64,000 nt of DNA from Euptelea pleiosperma (Eukaryota; Streptophyta; Magnoliopsida; Ranunculales; Eupteleaceae), in the NCBI GenBank assembly GCA_035048495.1, contig CM068549.1:19501103-19565102 (forward strand), read 5' to 3'. Of this stretch, positions 50,401 through 60,141 are shown in pieces. Below the pieces are notes generated by a model that was given only the letters and a program-made list of their open reading frames with translations, made no database searches and was not told the origin of the DNA. A program made the translations under genes and the position numbers. Positions within the stretch are counted from its first letter, which is position 1; each line of letters starts with the position of its first letter.

Positions 50401-52324
50401 AGCATTTGATTTGACTACACCTATATGTTTATGATTTTGTGGTTGGTAGAAGGTAGTATATCCACTTGACACATAATGCCCTTCCTAGAAAGGCCACCAA
50501 ACCACATAAAGCATTGTGGTGTTTTTGTCAAACTGACATGAGCAGGATTAATAATTTGAAATCAATGCACAATCTTGAGGGGGCAACCCTTCATAGACTT
50601 CTATCATTATCTTAGCTTGAGCTAGTGACAATGGCTGTGTCATTTTATTTTATTTTATATTTATGACTAATTAGGTTTACTCAATGGGGTATCTTGTCCT
50701 TTGCTAAGGACTTAATTAAATCAATAATAGGAGGCACAGACCCCATGTCCTACACACCATAATTCCTATTTACTTTTTGTTACCTCACCACACAATATCC
50801 AATGTCTTAGTCTCAAAACTTCTGAACCAAGAAAATTGATTCACTAGCATCATAACTCCATCAAATGGTTGCTAGCAAATGTTAAACCACTATGACTTGG
50901 TAAGATGAGCAACCTATAATGCCAAAGGCATGTGAGTGAACACCCCTTCGCCACAACATGATAAACTCCTTCGTCATAGCAGCCATAACCATATACCTCG
51001 GTTGAAGATTCTATTTTATGCGTTACGTAATGGTTCTAATCAAATATAGAATATAGCTCTCAGTTTGGTGGTGCTTCAAATCAATAAAAGGAAGAAGATA
51101 ACTGCAACATGCACCAACCAGTAGTAGCGACCCTTCTGGACCAATTGAGTCAGATTGCTGGTAACATACTTTACTTCTTGTAGGTGTAACAAAGATAAAG
51201 AGGTTCTACTCCTAAATATACAAAAACTTCCCCATTTCAAAATATCCAGACCGGAAGCTCACATTAATTTTACAGCACAGAAAACTCGTGTTGGCACACT
51301 ATGCTTTACCACGCATGGGCTCTTTTCCAAATGTTAAAAGCCCTGACGCATTCAACAATAAATTATTCCTTCCCTTCCAATTAGCCATTTACCTATGAAG
51401 GCAGTAACACAATAATAGGATTGCAATGTCATATCCGTTTCTCTGCTCCAATCGAGGTTCACAAAGATGAAAAAGAGAGTGTCTTCAAAGCTCATAGCAG
51501 ACAATCATCCACCCTAAAGCTTGGAAGTATCACTCGCATCAGCTAGTCAAGAAAATATTCTGGATTCTTAAGGCTTCCTAGCGTAACCACAAGGCTTGGG
51601 CATCCAAGTTAACTCTGATACTAGAGATTTGGAACAATTCCATCAAAGGGCCTTTATAAAAGACATCATTTTTCTCTCTTTTTGTTTTCCTACAGAATGA
51701 TGCGGAACTTAGCATAACCATCTGGAATCAAACCAAAAAAAATTAAATTGCTGCTGAGAATTTAGGCTGAAACACAAAGTTCCAAACACATCAAATATAT
51801 AATAGCTTTCTCTCTTCTTGGACTGCTAAGTTTGATATAATTTTAGTTTTTCTTCCTCCCAAGTCTAAATCTTCGAAAGTGGTTTCAGTTCTTAAAGGTT
51901 GAATTCGTCACATTAAAAACTGAAAGGGAACAGCAGAGAATTGAATCGAATAGTCCGAGAAAATTTAAAATAAAAAAATTCCAGTTAAAAGATATCAACG
52001 AAATCAAACCAAAATTATGGACAAGATACAACCAGAAAAAAAGGGGGGAATAGCGTACCCTCGATTTTCACCCGCCCATTAATAGTGTAACCTTCGCCAG
52101 TCCTGCAAAATCCACAATCGAAATGGATCTTCCATGTCAAAACCCTAACAGATCCTAAGTAATAACAATCTATCAAACCTTAATCAAGAGAAATTCAAAG
52201 AAAATTAGGATTTAAGAAAGAAATAGAAAAGCTACCCAGATGAAATCGCGAGGGCTGGAGGAAGAAGAGAAAAACAGAATTGAAGAAGAAGAAGAATGGA
52301 GAAAATCGATTTGGATCCCTCCAT
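44415..52324 (-). CDS. EMC7: ER membrane protein complex subunit 7 (EMC7)
   Basis: Seven exons give an intact 207-aa protein: 52236-52324, 52059-52102, 47886-47994, 45669-45732, 45431-45547, 45223-45331, 44415-44506. Residues 1-26 are a signal peptide (SIFSILLLLQFCFSLLPPALA). A carbohydrate-binding-like beta-sandwich (DUF2012) follows: GYTINGRVKIEG, KGFSLPGKISNAEIILNGGQ, FLRPDGYFSFHNVPAGTHL, IGYFFSPVRVDVS. Then ELVLEPLREEQYYEIREPF, one membrane segment (MGLMVGFMLIVVFLMPKL, about 154-171) and a cytosolic tail MDPEEMRRAQEEMRNQG. The EMC inserts tail-anchored and multipass proteins into the ER membrane; EMC7 contributes to its lumenal domain. Length and order match Arabidopsis EMC7 homologues. 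The 3.96-kb second intron holds an LTR-retrotransposon remnant. Exon ends were set by homology and splice consensus; all phases agree. Confidence 0.93.
45588..45640 (-). mobile_element. L1-type LINE tail with poly(A)
   Basis: On the minus strand, TTAATAATAATGCATTCGT runs into CTTATC plus 16 A residues, the usual 3' tail of plant L1 elements. It lies in EMC7 intron 4, close to an exon. No clear target duplication. Confidence 0.5.
45885..46085. repeat. GCTTACGCCT repeat block
   Basis: CTTACGCCT and its inverse AGGCGT recur at least five times within 200 bp, after GTGTTTTAAAAGG. This resembles the composition-simple hAT-like MITEs elsewhere in the window, but ends and duplication are not resolved. 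It lies in EMC7 intron 3. Confidence 0.45.
48714..50272 (-). mobile_element. Small non-autonomous LTR retrotransposon (TRIM/Copia-like remnant)
   Basis: Two diverged direct repeats, 48714-49040 and 50000-50272, share blocks such as GGAAATAAA, CCTAAAAG.TGA, GACCTC.TTTC and CATGACTTCAATT, and both run TGA...GCTTCA (plus strand). Next to the right copy, on the minus strand, TTGGTATCTGAGA is close to the initiator-Met tRNA primer-binding sequence. The 0.96-kb interior has no recognisable gag or pol. The element lies in EMC7 intron 2, in the same orientation as the gene; no 5-bp duplication remains. Confidence 0.6.
49323..49409 (+). mobile_element. 87-bp L1-type tail with 14-bp TSD
   Basis: TTTTATTAATGAATCCCGCC followed by TTATC and poly(A) is a typical plant L1 3' end. 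The perfect duplication AATTATACACTTTC is at 49309-49322 and 49410-49423. It inserted into the LTR-element interior, so it is younger. Confidence 0.8.
50273..52058. other. Rest of EMC7 intron 2, nothing recognised
   Basis: AT-rich intronic DNA. I found no transposon ends, repeats or coding frames that I could support. Confidence 0.4.
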
Positions 52325-52379
52325 TGCTCTCGTTCCGGTAGAGGAACTCACTGTAGCTGCGTTTGTTTGTGTGTTCCGA

Positions 52380-52386
52380 TTTTATA
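52380..52386 (-). promoter_or_regulatory. Candidate TATA box of EMC7
   Basis: On the minus strand CCTTATAAAATCGG contains TATAAAA 56 bp upstream of the start codon. Transcription would start near 52350, leaving a short leader. The G-box MITE begins 45 bp further upstream. Confidence 0.5.
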
Positions 52387-52430
52387 AGGTTGCGAGATGT
52401 GTTTAGTGTTTACTGTTTATATCTCCGTCG

Positions 52431-52814
52431 GAGTAAACCTTCGATGACATAGTAGACTCAGTGACGTCGCTGACTGCAGCCAGTATGACCCACGTGGCAC
52501 ATTCTTAAGATGACACTGACTGTATGGATGTTTGGCCAATCAGTAAAGTGGACCTACAAACGAAAAATCATTTTGATTAGTGATTTAAAACCTTTGGATC
52601 TTTGTACCAAAATAATGCTCAAATTCCTACAGTTAAAATCAACCCAATGAAAATACCTTCAATCCAACGCTTAGAAATCGTTGATCAGGTTATTTTTGGT
52701 TTGTAGATCCACCTAGTGATTGGCCAAGCATCCATACGGTTAATGTCCTCTTAAGAATGTTCCACGTGGCTCATCTTGGCTGCAGTCATTGCTAGTGTCA
52801 TCGAAGATTTACTA
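52431..52814. mobile_element. G-box palindromic MITE, copy 13, in the EMC7 promoter
   Basis: Near-full palindrome of 384 bp. Ends GAGTAAACCTTCGATGACA and, reversed, TAGTAAATCTTCGATGACA; arms with CCCACGTGGCAC and CCACGTGGCTC. Flanks TCTCCGTCG (52422-52430) and TCTCTGCCG (52815-52823) match 7 of 9. It begins 107 bp upstream of the EMC7 start codon, next to the TATA box. Confidence 0.75.
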
Positions 52815-53109
52815 TCTCTGCCGTGGCCCATATTTAGTGGGGTTGAGCCGGTTAAGGTCCATAAGGATGGACCCAAACACAACATATGGGGTAGCTATTG
52901 ACACCCCTAACCAAGTTTAGAAGGAACTTAGGCGTGTTTGGATTGCAAGTGCAAGTAATTTTGTCTTGGTGGAGATACTTGGGAAAAGAGCTTACCGATT
53001 GTTTGGCTTCAAGGATATAAGGGATTGATTGATGCATTATGTTTAAGAGTAGGTTAGCTCTTATGGGTTGACCTGAACAAGTTTTCTAGAAATGATTTTT
53101 TGCACGTAA

Positions 53110-53249
53110 GGCTCTGTATGGTGATCAACAAAATATTTTATAGAAAAAAATTTGTCCGTTAGAAAGTGTTGATACAGAAAAAAGTTTTTACGACATTTAT
53201 AAGCAAAAATTATTACTATAAAACTTTTTGCGGGCAACCATACAGAGCC
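53110..53249. mobile_element. Tourist-like MITE, 140 bp
   Basis: Inverted ends GGCTCTGTATGGTGATC and, reversed, GGCTCTGTATGGTTGCC; TAA target duplication at 53107-53109 and 53250-53252. AT-rich interior with TTTTTACGA; no coding capacity. Confidence 0.75.
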
Positions 53250-53646
53250 TAAGGACGTGTTTGATTGCCAAGTGGGAAAATTGCATTTTCCATGGGAAAA
53301 CACAACTGTTCATTGTTAGATATCCATGTTAAATCTGTATAATTTTTCCTACCAAGCCATTTAAATTTGGATAATCTTCCCTATATTAAGCTTGGAATTC
53401 ATTTCCTATCCACACGATATATCGAAAGAGTCCATCTAGAGCTACACCCATTTCTTACACCCGAGGTTGGGGCCCACATGGAGATCATGTTGGACAATCC
53501 AACTGCACAATGAGTTTTTCATACTATGGTTACCCTTCTCACAAAAAATCAGAACAATTCGACGTTCTTAACCTTTAGAAGATAAACGAGCGAAACAATC
53601 AACCTATTGATATTGGAAGACCCAAAAGATTGTTCTAATCATTGTT

Positions 53647-53781
53647 CAAAGTCTCGGCCGATCCCGGTCTGGATCGGGATCTGTCTCGCCCGAGTACTCT
53701 GTTTTCTGAAGGATTTTCACACCGTCTCTGGGCGAGTTGGCCAATCCCACCGATCCAGCCTCCGATCCCGAGACTTTCATC
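53647..53781. repeat. GATCCCGG-rich palindromic repeat
   Basis: AAAGTCTCGG on the left is inverted as CCGAGACTTT on the right, with GGATCGGGATC palindromes inside. It is related to 42360-42600. Confidence 0.55.
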
Positions 53782-54139
53782 TGAACAAGATGAACGATTG
53801 ATTTTGAAACAATGGACCACGTAAAAGTCTTCAATTAAGTAGGTAAACAAAAAAATACCAACAACACCTACTATGACTCGTGGGCATTGGAAGCATAATT
53901 GTTTTCCTTGATGTATGAGTCCATTTTTGTCATTAGCGTTGGCCACCTCTCCACTTGACAAGTACCCCTAACAACCCATGTTTTAAATTCATTTTTTTTT
54001 AGAAAATATTGTTGTCAGGGATATTTGTCAAGTGAAGAGGCGTCTATTACCATCATGGGTCACTAGACTCTAGTGATAAAAAATGAACTCCAAAAGATAG
54101 CCTTGGCTTATGGCAAAATCTGTGTGTTCATCTGATAGA

Positions 54140-54345
54140 TGATCATTTGAATTGCGCTCGTTGACGCCACTCTATCCATGTCACACCAATACCCTCCATG
54201 TATATCACTTCAAATCTAACGGTTACAAACCACAAATCAGGCTGATTTTTAGTGTAGATCCACCATTGGAGATGGACCAAACATTATACATGAGTCAGTG
54301 GGCCTGAAAGTGTGTGCCACATGGCATTTTAAGAGAAGGGGCCCC
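54140..54345. mobile_element. G-box MITE fragment, copy 14
   Basis: Only one arm remains: AATCAGGCTGATTTTTAG, GTGTAGATCCACC and GTGTGCCACATGGCAT. No ends could be placed. Confidence 0.4.
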
Positions 54346-54403
54346 GCCAAAATTGTAAGGCTCGTCTCGGTAACAAGCCGCCGGACTCCATAAATACTAG
54401 TTT

Positions 54404-54785
54404 TACAAACGTCCGTCAACAAGGTTGCTGAACGACCACAACATAAGCCCCGTGGCGTATTCTTAGAGATTTCGGACCGTATGGATGTTTGGCCCAACCC
54501 CAGACGGACATACAGACCAAAAATTAGCCTGATTAGTGATTTCTAAGCGTTGGATTGGAGTCTGTTTTCATGAGTTGATTGTTAACTGTGAAAGTTGAAG
54601 CATCATTGACAATTATTTGGGGTATTATTATCCAAAGGTTTTAAATCCCTAATCAGGATGATTTTTGGTTTATAGGTCCACGTAGGGATTGGCCAAACAT
54701 CCATACGGTCAGCATCCTTTAAGAGCGTGCAACGTGGCTCATATTATAGACAGTCAGCAACTTGCTGACTGATGTCGGTTAGCAG
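54404..54785. mobile_element. G-box palindromic MITE, copy 15
   Basis: Left arm with CCCCGTGGCGTATTC and GTATGGATGTTTGGCCC, right arm with GGCCAAACATCCATACGG and GTGCAACGTGGCTCATA. Left end AGTTTTACAAACGTCCGTC; right end near AGCAACTTGCTGACTGA. Confidence 0.6.
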
Positions 54786-54901
54786 AGTTCTCGTGCAACG
54801 AGTTCAAAGGATGCATGACATGGATAATTCGATGCAGAGCCCGTTTATTGCTCAACAACACCCGTGCATCGTTTTATATAACCTGACAACACTGCAAAAA
54901 A

Positions 54902-55500
54902 TGAGAAACTTTGATGACATGGCACAATATGATACACGTGGCACACTATTAGAGGACTTTGACAGTATAGATATTTAGCCAATCCCTAGGTGGACCTACC
55001 ATCCAAAAATCAGCCCGATTAGTGATTTCTAGGCATTGGATTGGAATTATTTTCATGGGTTGATTTCAACCGTGTGAATTTGAGAAGGGATGGGATATTC
55101 ACATCTGCATGTTCAGTCAGTAAACCTAAAAAAAACCCATCCCTCCTTTTTAACTCATCACACCCATCCATGTAAAAAAAAAAAATTTCAAGAAGAATAA
55201 GGTTTAGGAGGCTGCCGTCATCGCCATAGGTGCGACTCTCTATCTCTCTCTGTATGGGGTGCAGACCCACCTCGGCAACCACCAGGCTGAGAGAGAGAGA
55301 GAGGTACCTGGCGTGGTGGTGGCCTCTTCCTACTTCTTCTTCTCATTTTTTAGTGGATGCGTGTGATGAGTGAAAAAGGAGGGATGGGTTTACTCAATGA
55401 AAATGCGGGTGTAAATATCCCGTTCCTTTGAGAATTATTGACCATTATCTGAGATACAAATATCCAAAGGTTGGATATTTACTCACAAAAGAGTATAATA
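54902..55500. mobile_element. G-box MITE, copy 16, split by a nested element
   Basis: Left arm with AAACTTTGATGACATGGC and ATACACGTGGCACAC; core up to GTGTGAATTTGAG, then resumes after 55426 with AATTATTGACCATTATCTG. The right arm beyond about 55500 is lost. Confidence 0.6.
55085..55426. mobile_element. Nested TIR element, AAGGGATGGGATATT ends
   Basis: 342 bp. Ends AAGGGATGGGATATTCACA and, reversed, AAGGAACGGGATATTTACA; inner arms AACCCATCCCTCC and GGAGGGATGGGTT. The flank TTTGAG is duplicated (55079-55084 and 55427-55432). It splits the G-box MITE copy 16, so it is younger. Confidence 0.72.
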
Positions 55501-55837
55501 AATCTGAAAATATCTAGAACAGTGTTGTTAGTCGTATTGGACGGTGCAGAGGTGCCATTGAGCAAAAGTAAACTCATTAAACGCACCCCATCATATAGAT
55601 CTTTAACACCTCAAATCAAATTGATCAAACAATCTTGACCGTCAGATCTATCTGACGTGGATTGTGGCAACAGTTTATGAAAAACAACGTATGCTCTACA
55701 AGAAAAAGTCAGTAGATCGATGGCTATGATTACTCCATTTAAATTGAAAATTTCAAGTGAATTACAAAAGTTGCAGCCAATATGACTCGGTAGAAGAGAA
55801 GAGATCAATCCCTAAGATGACGTCCTTACTTCCTAAA

Positions 55838-56125
55838 GAGTAGAACTTTGCTGACTGTCAACAGTCAGCAATGTTGCTGACCTTCCACAATGCCAATCCC
55901 ATCCTTACGACCAAAAAAACAGCCTGATTAGTGATTTCAAACCTTTGGATCTCTGTACCCAAATAATGGTCAGTAATGCTCAAATTCCACGGTTTCCAAT
56001 CCAACGCTTAGAAATCACAAATCAGGCCTATTTGGTCTGTATGATCTCTAATAATATGACACGTGGCTCATAAAGTGAGTGATTAGTAACTTTGCTGACC
56101 GGCGGCCGTCAGCAAAGTTTTACTC
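55838..56125. mobile_element. G-box MITE, copy 17, in the UBP22 upstream region
   Basis: Ends GAGTAGAACTTTGCTGACTG and, at the right, CAGCAAAGTTTTACTC; core TTAGTGATTTCAAACC and inverse; one arm keeps GACACGTGGCTCA. The left G-box arm has been deleted. It ends 536 bp before the UBP22 start codon. Confidence 0.65.
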
Positions 56126-56587
56126 CCAAAAGAAGCTCCAGAGTCCAGACTGCACCTTTAGCTTGAAATCCTACGGCTCAGAAAAAACGGAAGGTTTTGT
56201 ATATTTCCCTCTTTCTCGCTTTTATTTTATTTTTTCTCCAAAAAAAAAAAAAAAAACGAACAGCCTCTCAGGAAATCCCCTCGTTCGAAAACCCAAAACT
56301 ATCTCCTCTCTTTTTGGATCCAAAGCAACAGAAATTAGAAAAAAAAAATTTAAAAGAAGGACAAACGAAAAATAAATCGAAAATATAAGAAAAAGTAGAA
56401 GAGATGAAGCTCTGAATTCGAAGATGAACAGAAAAAACCCAAAAAAATTTCACCAGATCAAAGACTGTAGATTCAGATTAAGCTCAACCCCACATTTCTT
56501 CGATTTGTGTTCTTTGTTTCGATCTATCGATCTGCTTTTAATTGATCTGATCGATCGATGAAGCGTATGTCCTGCAAATCTAGGGTT

Positions 56588-56632
56588 TCTTCTTCTTCTT
56601 CTTCTTCTTCTTCTTCTTCTTCTTTTCTTCCT
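56588..56632. repeat. (TTC)n microsatellite in the UBP22 5' leader
   Basis: About 14 TTC/TCT units directly upstream of the UBP22 start codon, in its likely 5' UTR. A pyrimidine tract of this kind is common in plant leaders. Confidence 0.7.
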
Positions 56633-56660
56633 TCCATCTTTAACAGGAGCTGCTGTTTCG

Positions 56661-59600
56661 ATGTCTTCGAAAACTCATCGTCACCAACAACAAGGTCAGA
56701 TCCCACAACCGTGTACTCACCTCGCCGATTTCCGATCCAGACACGGCCACAAGCCATTCCGAGCCCTACAAAAATGCCTCCGAGTCAAGCCACTCGGCCG
56801 CGCCGCGATCCGCCGTGACCCGCATGAGGTCCCACGCTGCGGCTCCTGCGGGGACTCGTCTCGCCCGAGACTCTACGCATGCGTCGCCTGCGCCGCAGTG
56901 TTCTGCCACTCTCCGTCCGAGTCATCCCACGCGGCAGCTCACGCCGAGTCGATGTCACCGGGTCACGAGATCGCCGTCGACGTCGACCGCGCCGAGCTTT
57001 TCTGCTGCGCGTGTCGCGACCAGGTCTACGATCGAGACTTCGACGCTTCCGTTGTTCTTGCTCAGACCGCGGCGTCGACGCTTGGTGGATCGGCGATTCG
57101 CGCGGCTCCACCGGAGAATCTGAGGAAGCGGAGGAGGGTGAATTACCGGCCATGGACGCCCGATTCAAAGGAGCAGGTGTTGATGGGGGGTTCGAGTCCT
57201 ATGCAGAGAGGCGATGGAGATTCTTCGGCTTGCTTGCCTTGGGGATTGCGAGGGCTCAACAATCTTGGAAACACTTGTTTCATGAATTCGGTCCTGCAAG
57301 CTCTGCTCCACACGCCTCCTCTCAGAAACTATTTCTTGAGCGATCGTCACAACCGTTACGTCTGCCAGCAGAAGAACAACATCGGTAATGCCGGCAAGAA
57401 GAACGATAACTATAAGAATTCGCGGTTATGTCTGGCTTGCGACATGGACGAGATATTCTCTGCTGTTTTTTCTGGGGCTCAGACACCTTATAGCCCTGCA
57501 AAATTTCTATACAGGTCACTCTCCAACTCATGCTTCTCTCTGTCATCCATTTGTCTTGTTTTCCTTTTAGCATCTCTGTGATTGCATGGATTTTACGTGG
57601 TTATCCTCATTTCGTGGCTCAGTTTGATGTAATTGTTTAAGGTGTGGGTAGCGTAATTATTGAACTAGTACTTCATTGCTTGCAGTTAGCAGTTTTTGAA
57701 ATAAATTGAGTACAGGAGAAGATAAGCTGATGTTATAGGCTGCCATGCCAAAACCTTTGTTTCACAGTTGTTTTTGTATGATTTCTTCTATTCAGATTAA
57801 GTTTTTATGTATCCATGGTTTGTGTGTTTCCTTTAGTTTTGGTGGGCTTCTTGGAGAATCTGATGAGATGGGTTTTACTTTTACATATGTAATTGCACTA
57901 GTGTTCAGATAATGTCAGTGTTTGATCCTTGAAAAATATGGCTTTGTTGTAGTTGGTGGCAACATGCGGCAAACCTGGCAAGTTATGAACAGCAGGATGC
58001 ACACGAATTTTTCATTTCCATGCTTGATGGGATTCATGAAAAGGTGGAGAAGAATCAATGCAAGCCCCAGAGCCAAGGTAAATTCTTTCCTCCATTGAGC
58101 TTTCTGTCTGTTTGCTGCTCGTGCTTCCTTGCAGATTTATCTTTATTATTATCAGAAGATCGAAAGTCTTGTTGGTAAACCTTGAGGACAGAATACAAAT
58201 TGCATACCAGTAGATGTGGCACACATACAGCAGGGTGGGATCTACCATTTGACTAGTCCCGGCCAACCCCTGCTCCTATCGCGTTCTTATGGCCATAAAA
58301 CAATCGAACTGTCCAAGTAAAGAAAATCTATATAATGAATTGTTCACTACCTGTGGTCCAGTCAGCAGAAAATGTTTTAAATGGGATTCATCTTATGTGG
58401 GTCCCACTCCTTAGATGTATGCTACGACTACAGCTGTGCTCCTGGTGCACTTCTCTAAGTAAGACATGTTGCATGAAATGAACATGATCATATCATTCTG
58501 TCGCTATTGGGCTCTATATGTTGGTTTCTCTTATTAGATATTGGATCCTTTTGGTTGTTGGAACACTTCCTCTTTTTACATGTGTTATATGAAGCTTTGT
58601 TATGTGATATGGGGATCATACTGTCAGTTAGATCCTTCTAATCTTCCAAGTAGTATAGGAAGTTGCCAACTTGGATTGATCTCTTGATTGACGATCCAAT
58701 TTTGTTTTTAGTCATCGCCTTCTCTTTTCTTATAATGGAGCCAAGGGGAAAGACAGAATGTCTCTAAAGCTTTCAACCAATCCACCCAGACCTACCAAAT
58801 TGAATTGACCAGTTTGGTCACTGTAACCGAGGATTCTCTATCTATTTCCATCAATTTTCGTTTCCAAGTGTCACTTGAGCAGAAACCAATTGCCAGTCAA
58901 TTTGAATCATCATATTCAGTGGCGTATGATTACAATTATTAGAAAGCAATATGAGTTCAATTCCAATGTGGATGGTCAAAAAATTTTCCAACATGAACAG
59001 CTTCAATTCTTTTGTAGTAAACTTTAGTGAAATTGTGTTTTGCCGTGTATGGACATTCACCTCTATATGTTTCCAGAAGAGGTATTGGTTCTCACTTTTT
59101 TATATGTAAATGTGCTTGTTGAATCCTCTCTTTCAAGGTTCAAGTTATTCTTCATGTATGTTTTGTGCATCCATTTTCAAGTATATAAACAGGAATAGTT
59201 TTCTTCAACTATTTGAAATCAGTTGCTTATCAAACAGCTACTTGAACTGTTTTTATTGTAGAAATTTTTTGTTAATGAAAAAAATGTTTTTCTCAAAGAA
59301 TATACCTGAGCTTCCATTCTTTAAGATCTATCAGATATTTTGACAAGCCTATTTGGTTGGCAGCACAGGCAAGGGAGACTGTTGTATTGCTCATAGAGTA
59401 TTCTCTGGTATCTTGAGATCCGATGTCATGTGTACAGCCTGTGGTTTCACATCCACTAAATATGATCCATGTGTGGACATATCATTGGACTTGGAACCAA
59501 ATCATGTGGGTTCTGTGAAGATGGCTTCCACAAAGTCTCATCATGCTTGCAATGGTGAAGCAGATTCCATGATATCTAGCCAAAGCTGTGGAGTATCTAC

Positions 59601-60141
59601 CCTGATGGGGTGCCTGGACCGCTTTACGAGGCCTGAGAGACTAGGATCTGACCAGAAATTCTTCTGCCAACAGTGTAAGGTGAGGCAGGAATCACTGAAA
59701 CAGATGTCCATTAGAAAGCTTCCATTGGTTTCTTGTTTCCACATCAAAAGATTTGAGCACTCGTCAATACGAAATATGTCAAGGAAGGTTGATCGCTATT
59801 TACAGTTCCCATTTTCCTTGGACATGTCACCTTATCTCTCTTCCTCCATCTTGAGGAGTAGATATGGCAACCGAATTTTTTCTTTTGATGGGGATGAGCC
59901 AGATGCTTCCAATGAGTTATCTTCAGAGTTTGAGTTATTTGCCGTGGTCACCCACACGGGCAAACTGGATGCTGGGCATTATGTTACTTATCTACGGTTA
60001 AGTAATCAATGGTACAAGTGTGATGATGCGTGGATCAGTAAAGTTAATGAGAACATTGTGAGGGCTGCACAAGGTTACATGATGTTCTATGTACAGAAGA
60101 TACTTTACTACAAAGCAAGTGAAAAACTGGTTGCCTCCTGA
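56661..60141 (+). CDS. UBP22: Ubiquitin carboxyl-terminal hydrolase 22-like (SAGA deubiquitinase)
   Basis: Three exons, 56661-57514, 57953-58077 and 59369-60141, give 583 aa. Residues about 18-120 form a UBP-type zinc finger (C60/C63, C74/C77, C82, C115/C118 with several His between). The peptidase domain (C19) has the Cys box GLNNLGNTCFMNSVLQ with C206, QQDAHEFF in exon 2, structural CXXC pairs at 348/351 (CTAC) and 426/429 (CQQC), and the His box GKLDAGHYVTYLR with H530, then CDDAW (D545). In Arabidopsis, UBP22 with SGF11 and ENY2 forms the SAGA deubiquitination module that removes ubiquitin from histone H2B. The start fits the family; an ATG at 56558 is in another frame. At the last acceptor two AGs lie 5 nt apart (59363, 59368); only the second keeps the frame. 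Exon 1 is much more GC-rich than the rest. Arabidopsis UBP22 is 557 aa. Confidence 0.95.

Noticed and set aside
56558..57388. Several GC-rich open frames overlapping UBP22 exon 1 on both strands
   Set aside because: Exon 1 is GC-rich, so stops are rare in all frames; only the frame from 56661 encodes the zinc finger and Cys box.
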